Assembly: GCA_036245805.1 (NCBI GenBank)
Contig: BTRK01000004.1
Coordinates: 6,076,001-6,140,000, forward strand
Origin: Pristionchus mayeri
Taxonomy: Eukaryota > Nematoda > Chromadorea > Rhabditida > Neodiplogasteridae
Length of the DNA: 64,000 bases
Reading direction: 5' to 3'
Both the position numbers and the translations under genes were made by a program. The notes below the pieces were generated by a model. The model searched no databases. It was given only the letters and a program-made list of their open reading frames with translations, and was not told the DNA's origin. This document shows, one piece after another, positions 11,029-21,800 of this stretch (its first letter is position 1; each line of letters opens with the position of its first letter).

Positions 11029-11140
11029 TTCTACACTTAGATTTCCCAGAGCACACTCGGAGTTCTACGCTTAGATTCTCCGTCAGAGGTTCTACGCTTA
11101 GATTCCTCTTCCAGAACGTTCTACGCTTAGATTCGTTCTG
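11029..11140. repeat. Four spaced copies of gttctacgcttagattc
   Basis: The 17-mer occurs at about 11062, 11089 and 11118, with a variant (ttctacacttagattt) at 11029, spaced 27-33 bp apart. It is followed by a purine-rich tract to about 11260. Confidence 0.8.
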
Positions 11141-12343
11141 TCTGGACAACGCAAAAGGAAAAGGGTGAAATAGAAGAGAAATGGAGAGAAAAGACTCAAG
11201 AAGAAAAGATTAAAATAAGAATGGAAAAGTCAAGAAGAAAACGCAGAAAAACGGACGAAACCTAATCCCAAAACGGCCCACTACCCGCCAAAACACAGGT
11301 AATGCAAGGTTTATTATTTAAATAATTATTATTGAGCAAACGAAGACAAAACAACAACAAACGAATCGGAGAACGACCGAAATTCGAACTAAAAACGAAG
11401 AGAAATTTTGGGAAATTCGAAATTGTTAAGTAACCTTATCAAAACGGGGCAGAACGGTCGCAAAACAATTGCGCCGGGAAATTAAACATTACTACTTGAC
11501 GGCTTGAAATACGGATTTGGGAAGAGCTTGGTAATTATTGAAATTACAAGGTTATTTGATTTAATTATTGATTAAAATATAGTGAGAGCTTATAAATAAT
11601 AGCAGGAAACACTTAAATATTATAGATTCACAGAGGAGATGACATCCTGGGGGCATCTCCTCTACAATTAGGTTTAATGTCCCAGAACCGGCCAATAAGG
11701 AGTTGCTCGTTCTGCTTCCGTTCCAATTGTATCTCAGAATTCCAAAAAGAGGCATGGTTAAAAATGCACCGAAATATTTTTTTTAAAATTTAGTTTTAGA
11801 TGTAACTAAATTTTTTAAATGATTCTCAAATTGTAATTTCCATAGACACAGAAGCCTTTTGAATCTCTTCATTTGTCATTTACCTCAGTTTTTTAAATTC
11901 AATGATGAGCGCCGTTAAACATTTTTCAAATTGCTGTAATTATTGGTCATCAGAAGAGTGTGAAATGTTCTTCGCCGTCGGCGACCTCGTCAAGGCCTTT
12001 CGGCTGAGGCTGTGTTCGTCGTGAACTCGATTATGGAGTTCGTAATTCGTGCCTCCGTCTCGACATTTCACATCTAACTTCTTAATTGAGAACTGCAGGT
12101 TTCCATCTCGTTCGTGGTTCCGCGTTCAAGATACACCGCCCTTCATGACTTAAATTTCCTCTTAGGAACAAAAAAGTGAACTATATGCTTGACAATGGAT
12201 CTGAGAACTCATTAGTATTGTAGTTCTGTGATGACTGTGATAAGACTACAGCCACTCATAACTATAACAATACTATAACAACGTTCTTATGCCTCTTCTA
12301 ATACATTATTACTCGCAACTCGCAAATTGAAGCTTCCTATATG
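11141..12343. other. Intergenic DNA, purine-rich then AT-rich
   Basis: 11150-11270 is almost pure A/G. 11958-12079 is a weak foldback with gtgaaatgt / acatttcac ends. No coding exon could be supported. Confidence 0.4.
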
Positions 12344-12456
12344 GTAGAGATCGATAAACGGGCCTTCAAATCTTCATTTACAATAATCACTCACCGCTCG
12401 ACCGGGCTAAAGAGTATGCTAAATGACGAGAGAAAGGCCCGTTTAAAGAACTCTAC
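12344..12456. repeat. 113-bp stem-loop MITE (gataaacgggcctt family)
   Basis: gtagagatcgataaacgggcc at the left pairs with ggcccgtttaaagaactctac at the right. The loop holds accgctcgaccgggc, the core shared by the family. Confidence 0.8.
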
Positions 12457-12473
12457 AACTCGGGTAGTGGCAC

Positions 12474-12630
12474 AAGTTGTAAACAGGCTTGTTATAATCG
12501 TGTGAGTCTCCTCTTACACTCAAACAAATTTCCAACTTGTAAACAAGCTAATCATACTTGTTTACAAGTTGGAAATTGTTTGGAGCCTAGATGGAGGAAC
12601 ACCAGTTCAGAACAAGCCTGTTTACAACTT
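12474..12630. repeat. Foldback with aagttgtaaacaggcttgtt ends
   Basis: The ends are exact inverse complements over about 20 bp, and the interior contains a second palindrome (aacttgtaaacaagc...gtttacaagtt). Confidence 0.85.
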
Positions 12631-12834
12631 ACTCAGGTGAAGGCGCCCAAGTTGGAATCAGCCCTGTTTTATCCTTGTGTTCCTCCCCTACGCTAAATTC
12701 AATTACAAGTTGGATCCAGCCCTGAATCCAACTTGTGATGCCTTGGATCCAACTTGTAAAGTCACTTTAGCGTAGGGGGAGGCACACAGGGATAAAACAG
12801 GCCTGATTCCAACTTGGGCGCCTCCACCTGAGTA
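12630..12834. repeat. Foldback abutting the Srd gene start
   Basis: tactcaggtg...gcgcccaagttggaatcag is mirrored at 12805-12834, and taaaacaggg / ccctgtttta pairing continues inward. It directly follows the previous foldback and ends 20 bp before the ATG at 12854, so it forms the immediate upstream region of the receptor gene. Confidence 0.85.
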
Positions 12835-12853
12835 TGCGACCTCACCTGAGCAG

Positions 12854-15800
12854 ATGGACGTCGCTACCAGTTGGTTCGTAATCGTCTTTGTCTCCGTATG
12901 CTTCGTCGGACTTGCCGCCAATCTTGCACTCATCGGAATCGCATTTACGAAGTACAGATTTTCCGCTTCCATTTAAATATCTTCCAGATGCCAAAAAAAT
13001 AGAAAGGTGTTCTCCGGTATAATGAATCTACTTGCAGATTGTGAAAAGTTACGGTGAGGCTTATAATGTGAAGAATATCCCCATCGGGAGGGTGTGCTAA
13101 TGCGTGATCGTTCGTTGCAGAACGCCAAGGATGATCGAGAAGTACTCGAAGCTCGTCATATGCAGCGCAATGTGTGATTCCATCGGTCTGATCTGCGCGA
13201 TTCTCGTCGTACCCACGTGAGTCTTTCTGCACCCATTCATGGTGTGGATCTGGGGTGTGCAAAAATGTTTAACATCTCTTCGCTCCGCATACTCTCTCGC
13301 ACTGTCTGACCGGCGAGATAGTATGCGGAATGAAGAGATCGTAAAAGTTTTGCACAGCCCGGGTATGGATAAATGTCAAGGAGACGAGGAAAAATTTCCA
13401 CTCCCACATTTGTGTATCTGAACTATACGGCAGAATGGATGTAAGGGCACTACGGTAAGGGGATTATGTAGTCCAATTAGTGTATGACTGGAAAACAGGT
13501 AATTCAATGAGTTATCCAGTGAATAGGACAGAGGCAGGAAAGGGCAGATAGCATAGATTCATTCATTCATTCATTCATTCGTTTATTCCGTTAGGTGGGA
13601 GTTCAAGAAATAACGAGAGGGTAAACAAGAAACGGATGTCCGTCGATTGGATCGAATCGGTTGAAGGTTGCTAGGCAGCAAGGGTAGGGGAGGGGACGGG
13701 ATCAAAGATCAAGCCGAGTGGCAATAATAGACGGGGGATAAAAAGTGGGGGGTTGTGAACGGATATAACTAGAAAATACACTATGCGAAGAACTAACATA
13801 TTCTATGGGAAGAGCATTCCAAATGGACATGGTTCTAGATACAAGAGTGGACCAAGAATTATTTGGTATGAAAGGTAAAGATATACGAAGTGGGTGTGCA
13901 TTTCTGAGGGGGCGAGTGAGTGGCGCGCGTGTAAGTAGAGAAGAAATATCAAGAGAATAACGGCTGTGGATAATCGAATGGAGGAATAATATATCAATTA
14001 TGAACCTACGGCGTTCTAAAGTCATTAGATTAAGCTCATGGAGCCGATGCTTATATGATATAGGAGGGAGGGAACAGCGTACATACATTCTGCGGGTATA
14101 GTCACGCTGAACTCTTTCAAGCTCTTTAGTCAATGCTACACTATGTATAGGATTCCAGATAATGGAGCAATATTCGAGATTTGGGAGGATGAAAGTATTA
14201 TACGATTTGAGATATAACTCAATAGAATTGCTACGAAAGGATTTAAAAATTAGATTAGATTTGGTACGGGCTTTAGAAATAATTTTACTAATATGGGATG
14301 AGAAAGAAAGAGAAGGGGAGAAATGCACTCCTAGATCTTTAATGATACATTTACTTGGGTCATTGCTAGGCTCGTTTAAGATAACACCGTTAATGGTGAA
14401 TAGTTTACGGGGATTATGTCGGCCATAGTGAACAATGTGACATTTAGTTTCAGAAACGCCAAGATTCCACTGCGAGGACCAGTTAGAAACAATATCTAGA
14501 GCGGATTGCAAGTCATCTGAGAACAGAGGGGCTTCAGCGAACAACTTGAGGTCGTCTGCATACACAGAATAATAAATGGAGGCCGGGAATTTTACACAGA
14601 TATCATTGATAAATATGATGAAGAGGAGAGGCCCGAGACAAGATCCCTGTGGCACGCCAGATATGACCGGGGATGGTGGGGAAAATGAAGTGTCAATAAA
14701 TACGGATTGCGTACGACCAGAGAGATATGAATGGAACCATGATACAATGTGATTAGAGATGCCTAACTCGGACAATTTATGTAACAATAATCTATGATCA
14801 ATAGAATCAAAAGCTTTTCTGAAATCTATGTAAATTGTGTCAAAAGGAGAGCCATGCTTAGAGATGCGGAGATAATGTGCATAAGTCTCAGCAAGATTAG
14901 TGGAAGTTGATCTACAATTTCTGAAACCAGATTGGTGAGGGTCAAATAAGTTGTTCTGGTCAAGAAACGCCGTAATTTTACCTATGATAATCTTCTCAAA
15001 AACTTTACACACAGATGAAGTAAGTGAAATAGGACGAAAATCTGTTATAGAGTTACTAGATTTTTTTGGAATAGGTTTAACTAAAGCTTGACGCCATTGA
15101 AATGGCACTTGGGAGGTAAGCAGAGACTTGTTAAAAATAGTAAGGAGAGGAGATACAACAGATAATCTACACCTCGAAAGAACTATACTGGGAATAGTGT
15201 CGGGAGTAACATTCACTTTGGGGGCAAGCTTACTAAGTGCACAGATAACATCCACGTAAGAAATTGAAGGGAGATCGAAAATGAAAGAAGGGGAAGGGAG
15301 AGGGAGTGGGGACGATTGGGGAGGGCTAAAGACAGAAGAAAAGAATTTTTCAAAAGCTACACACTTCTGGTCATTAGATGTCAGTACGGAACCATCAGAA
15401 TCAACGATTCCAGAAGGAGTGGTCTTGGGAGTACTCAATTTCTCCTTGCAATAATTATAGAAAAGCTTAGGATTGGAGGACATAACAATACGATTTTCAA
15501 GGGAGCAATGAAATCTATTTAGGGCAGAATTAAAACGCTGGGTCATAATAGCACATGCACGACTGTTTGGAGCAACTCTAGTTAATGTCTTACATTTCCC
15601 GTAAATAATTTTTAAAGTTCGTGGATATCTAGAGAAAGGGGAAGGTTTAGAGAGAGGAACAAATGTGTCTAAAACGTTATTTAGAAAGGCAACAAAATAT
15701 GTATAAGATTGGTGGGTATTACGATTGCTCAAAGCGTGGGTCCAGTCATGAAAGTGTATACAGTCATTAATCGAGATCCAATCAGCTAATCTATAGTTAC

Positions 15801-18800
15801 GGGATGGAGCACAAACATTCTGAGGAGGACGGGGAATGCGAAGGTCAAATGTCACACTGAGATGGTCACTAAGTGCAGTGGCAGGAGACACATTACATAT
15901 AATATTCTCATTACAAAATAATAGATCTAAATAGCTATTGAGCCTACTAGGGAAAGAGACAAACTGATTAAAGTGATGGTCTGACACGAAATCTAGTAGG
16001 TCATTTTGGTTTGGAGAAGAAAGAGAGGGCCAATCAACATTAGGAAAATTGAAATCACCAATTAAAATACAAGGAAAATCAACCGAAATATGAGTTTCTA
16101 AATTCAAAAGAAGTTGAATAAGAGAGTCATTAGGGGCGGAAGGAGATCTATAAATAGTAAAAAATCTAATTTTCCTATAAGGGAGAGACGGGGAGTAATC
16201 TAAATGAATATCAACTACACACGACTCGACAAGTGGTGTAGAAAAGGTAGAAATAAGTATGGGATTCAAAGAATTATGAACTAGACACGCGACGCCACCA
16301 CCCCTACCGTAATCAGCAGAAGTAACGCGATCGCATCGAAAAGGCAAAAAATCAGGAAAACCGCCAACAAGGAGAGAGTCGCTATCACTATTATCTAACC
16401 AAGTCTCAGATATGCAAATGATGCGGTACTCATGAGAAGCGATCAAGAATGAAAGCTGAGGGGATTTACATCGAATGGAACGAGCATTAGCATAGAATAC
16501 GGAGACAGGAGAGTTTCTAGAGTGACGTGTACTTAATATCGATCGATTGTGTGTTGACCTAACGAGGGAATGACTAGAGAGTGAGGGGAGGGGAGACAAG
16601 AGTGGAAGTATGGTACCCTTGCTGCCACTGTCCTATCCTCTCCTCGTTGTCACGTGGTCAGTGCGGGAAGGCGCGATTGCAGCCGGATCGGGAGTCGAGG
16701 GAATGGAGGCAGCAGAGGGAGCAGAAGAGGGAGTTCCGGAGTGTCCTGGATAAGGGAGATCGGCAGAAGAGGTCTTACTAGTGCGAGAGAGTCCGTAACG
16801 GGGAGGAAGCGGGCGAGGGGTACGGTAATTGATCAGAGTGAAGTCGCGCACTCCGCACACAATCATGCGAGCTTCAAGATTGCGTCGCATGGCCTCAGCG
16901 CGCGCTTCCTTCTCCAAGGACAGCTGAGTGGGAGTCAGGTCCTTCCTGATAAAGGCAAGAGAGTCCTTGAAGGGAGAGGGACGGCCTGGCTTTCCACGAA
17001 TTCCAGAGAGGAGGGCATCACGAGTAGTCTTGTCCGGGCAGCTTATCTTGAGAGGGCGAGTACCGGGAGGACGATCAGGAGGATGGCGGTGATGAGAAAT
17101 CTTCTTCTCATCCCACGCCTTCTTCACCGCATCACTGCCCGAGTACTGGACGAGGTCAGCGATGAGCTTCTCGTCGGCAGCTGCTCCCTCCTTCAGGTTC
17201 TCCTTGTGTCCAATGACGACTGCCCTTGTTTCTTTATCCTCGTACTCCGCCCTGTCAGAGATTACACGAGAGCACGACTCGTACACAACGCGTGCCACGT
17301 CGAGAGTGGGGGCGAGTGAGGTGGGGGCAGGGGGAGGATTGGCGAGAGAGAGGGTCTGGAGAAGGGCGCGTACATCAGAGAGCATGGCCATGACAGCGTC
17401 TACTTTGCAAGAAAGCGCGTCCACGCTTTCCTGGGAGGCGACTCGCACCGAATTGGGTTTGGCGGCAGCAGGGAGAGGGGCCTTGAGAGGGGTCCTGGTT
17501 CCCGACATCGCGCAGGGGAGAAAACGTTGAAAAGTGTCCCACCTGGTCGAGTGGGATTGGACCACCTCCGTCGGCTTCCCACGTGCCGACTAGCGAAGAC
17601 CAGGTAGATCAGCGACGGCGAGAAAGGGGAGGAAGTCGAGGCGAGAGGAGAGGGAAGGCAATTTCCCTAATCCGGGAGCGAGGGGGGAGACGACCGCTCG
17701 CGACGGAGACAAAGACTAGACTGATAGATGTCACCAGAATTACGAAAATATGATGCCAAAACAGGTGAGAAGAAACATACGAATACATACTATACAGTAA
17801 TTCTTGAAATTCGGTTTACCGCTAATTTCATGTTGTATACTCTCTGAAATGACTGAGAAAGTCGATAGAAAGAAGTTCCCGTGTTGTAGTTCCTCAACTC
17901 TACTCTACAGGGAGGAGTGCTTTGACAAAGGCGACACGGTTATCGTGCATTTCTATGGACCCTGCGTGTTCATGGGAGAGGAGTCGTGCTGGATTAATTT
18001 CGGTTCGACTTCAGATTTTGCTTTCATACATCTAATAGTTCGACTACTACTGTACGATATTAGGATGGAAACATGATTCAGCGTTGATATTCTACCTATA
18101 CTAGCTAATGCTGATAGCCGGCAGCTGCAAAGGAATATGACTGATCGAGCTCTGCAGGAATCCTGGAGCTCATGTGAACTGCGACAACCTGCTTGCTATG
18201 CTATTCCTTCATCTTTCGACTACTCGTGATCAATAGCAATACCCCGTCGTATAGAGTGAGCCCGATTAATCTGCATTTGATATGTGTTACTATCTTCACG
18301 AATTGGAAAGGCAACTTATGCCAAGTAGCTCGCGTAATAATGCGTAATAACAATGTGAACAATAGCATTGGTCTTCGACACAAAACTGCGATAAGATATC
18401 AAACGTATATTGCAGGAGATGATGTGCGTTTGCATCCTCATCATCTTCCCTCACTTGATGCTGACTGCAGGGTGCGGGCTTGACCTATGAATCAGTTTAT
18501 TATTTTCAGATACTACTCCATGTTTGAGAGGGGTCGATACTTCATTGAGAATGGACTGGGGCGGCATGTGGAAACGATTCGAAATGATACCATAGGTGAA
18601 TCACTCTTTATCTCTCTCTCTCTGATGAAACGGCGACCCGAATGTTGAACTGAAGTATCTGAGGATACGTGGACCTCCGCGACTGGCTGCCGTACTCTAT
18701 CATACACTACACTCTCGCATCTTCAGCTATCCCCTTCCTGATCTCGACCCATCTCAGATGGAAAGTGATCAAGGTGTTCGAGCAATTACAGGTACGACAG

Positions 18801-21800
18801 TATATTTCAGTTTCATGTGAACTAGTTTATCACGCGTGTCGTGTAAAAATCGAATAAAATCTGGGGATCCTGATCACATTTGTTGACCCCTAGGTTACTA
18901 TACATTTTTGGGTAGTCGATAGGGTCCCTCAAAAGATAGCTTCGAGCTTTTTGGAATATCTTTTATTTCTGACCTTATTTAGGTCGTCAAAGTTTTTATT
19001 GTCCAAATAATGCCAACTTTGGAGCCTCACAACTCATTTGGAAATCAATTTGATGACAAACTGAAAACAATGATCGGTTCCTAGCATCCCTAAGAGCGTC
19101 CCTAACCCGTTGAGCTGTCAATATTTTAATTTGCATTTTCGTTAGACGATTAAAATGAATCGTTTTCACCACAAATCGAAGCCCAAGTTGAATTTATGTT
19201 CAAGACCTAGATTTCGAAAAGACTGTGTTGTATTTTCGGATAGGTTTCATGTGCGCTACGTAAAGGAAAGTTCATGCGCTGTATAACGCTCCTGAAACAT
19301 ATTTGAGAAGAGAGCAAATATTTTCCATTAGAAAACTCTATTTACCACTATTGTAAACTAGGAGTGGAAAGTTAATAATCGCGCTTACTTATCAACACAC
19401 AACTTTATGATAGGTGTTTAGCATATCATTCGATTCGTCTTTCCGAGATCTAGGTCATGGACATAAATTCAGCTTGCGCTTCGATTTGTGGTGAAAATGA
19501 TTAATTTTAATCGACTAACGAAAATACAAATAAAGATATTGGCGGCCCAATTGTGACACTCCTAGGGGTGTAAGGAACAAATCGTTGTTTTCAGTTTGTC
19601 ATCAAATTGATTTTCTAATGAGTTGTGAGGCTCCAAAGTTGGCATTTTTTCGACAGAAAAACTTTGACGACCTAAATAAGGTCAGAAGTAAGAGATATTC
19701 CAAAAAGCTCGACGCTATCTTGTGAGGGACCCTATGGACTATCCAAAAATGACTTTTGCTCATTTTCGACTTTTCCAATGTGAACTAGTCTATTCGATTG
19801 TTAGGCGACACGCGTGTTATACAAACTAATATAATTGCAGCTGCGCATGAGTGCTACCTCGCAGAATATGCACCGCATTCTAATTCGAGTTCGTCGAGCT
19901 ACATTTTGGAGTATGATAGGGCGCACGAGGCTTTCTAACAAAGATTTGTGCTTCACTCACTGCGTCTTATGCAGTAGAATTCGATAAAGGAAACCACTAT
20001 CTCTTCTTTCTGCTCAATCTCTCACCACTCGATTCTAAAATGTGTGTGCAATGAAGATACGGTGGTATCGTGTCTCGAATTCTATTATCCAGGCGCTCAA
20101 CATCCAATTGGTCGTCTCATCGTGCTGCTTGCAATCTGTGATCATATTCGAAATCAACACCTATGAAGAGAAGATTGGATGGCCCGCCTACACTTCTGTC
20201 CCGGTAAACGAGCAACATTGCGGCTAAGAGTGGCATTTGCGTGGTCTGTGAAATAACAAAGTACCCAGTCCAAAGACTCTCTTGCCGCTCAACTGATCAC
20301 GAGAGTGTACTGAAAGAGTAGATGACGGCACGAATTGAGGGGACAAAATTAAGAGTATGAACCATAGTTGCCCACGCCGGCGGCGACCCCCATGACCCCC
20401 TATTCATGGTTCAGCACTGCTCCCCTCGATTTAGGGGAGCAGTGCTGAACGACGGTCATGGTCAAAAATCCGTTGATAGGTCAATGGTAGGTCAAGACTT
20501 GGTACCATACCCAATCGATAGTACAGTACCCCCACATACCGTATACCACTACCGTAACATACCGTAACCTACCGTACCCACCGATCATCGCGAACTAACT
20601 TTATTTTCAAAAAAACGGGATACTGTACCCAATCGATAGTACAATACCCCCACATACCGTATACCACTACCGTAACCTACCGTAGCCTACCGTAACCCTA
20701 ATAATCGCGAACTAACTTTATTTTCAAAAAGTCAAAGTACCATAGCCAATCGATAGTATAGTACTCCCCGATACCGTATACCACTACCGTAACCTACCGT
20801 AGCCTACCGTAACCCTAATAATCGCGAACTAACTTTATTTTCAAAAAATCAAATTACCATAGCCAATCGATAGTGCAATATTCCCAGATACCGTATACCA
20901 CTACCGTAACCTACCGTAACCCCCATTATCGCGAACTAAATTTATCTTCAAAAAAATCAAAGTACCATAGCCAATAGATAGTACAATACTCCCAGATACC
21001 GTATATCACTACCGTAACCTACCGTAACCCCAATAATCGCGAACTATAGTGCGAAATACACAGTTCTGTTTATGTTCTTTGTATAGTATCTTAGTTGTTC
21101 ACACACACTGTGAAATAGAGACGTATCGTAGGGTAATATAACTGAACAGTAGGGCAAAATCTTTATATGCGAAAGGGAGACAAAAGCTGAGGACAAAAGT
21201 ATTTCAAAGTAGTTGCAAAAGGTATATAAAAAATCTGACAAAAGTATGATATCGTTTTCTCTCTCTCCCTCTCTCTCTCCCTCTCCCTCCCTCTCTCTCT
21301 CGTAGCAATCGAACGATGATGTATGCTTCTGCAATGAATATTTTATACATGAAAATAATTTCTATCCTACCGTAATGTTAAGTATATATTCAAGTCGGTG
21401 AGAGTATGCTGTGGATTGTTGAATCTACAAAGATAAAATTGTGTGATTACTGAAACCGTTTCATACCTTTTCTATCAACGCATTATTTCTAAGCGAGTGT
21501 TGAAGTAGCTGCATTATTCTAAAAATAAAGTTGTTTTAATCAATTTGATTCGTAGAGTACCTCAACCGAAAATAGTGATGTCTGGAACAATCTTCTTGCC
21601 ATATATCGAGCGACTCCAATCAGGAACATCTCCAGCATTGTCCATCTCCCCCTCATCTTCCTCGTCATCGTGATCATCGACGTGAAGGCGTTCAGTTGGA
21701 ACATGGTGCTTCAGCCAATGATCAACGTAGGGTTTGGGGTTGAATCTGTTCGGGTGAGGTCCATTGACGTGGATAAAGACAAATGCTTCAAGATGCGGGA

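Larger units (their letters stand above)
13557..17730 (-). mobile_element. Full-length two-ORF non-LTR retrotransposon (CR1/L2/Jockey-like LINE)
   Basis: On the minus strand: a 5' untranslated part (about 17730-17509), ORF1, ORF2 and a 3' end of (GAAT)n repeats at 13558-13580. It lies in intron 2 of the Srd gene, opposite to the host gene. The simple-repeat tail rather than poly(A) fits the CR1/L2 side of the LINE tree. No clear target duplication was found. The long undamaged reading frames suggest recent arrival. Confidence 0.9.

Noticed and set aside
14162..15522. Plus-strand open frames within the LINE
   Set aside because: They are antisense shadows of the ORF2 coding sequence.
18895..19755. 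Coding frames within foldback arms (also at 51-53, 57-63 kb)
   Set aside because: Short frames mirror each other between arms and match no family; these are non-coding inverted repeats.
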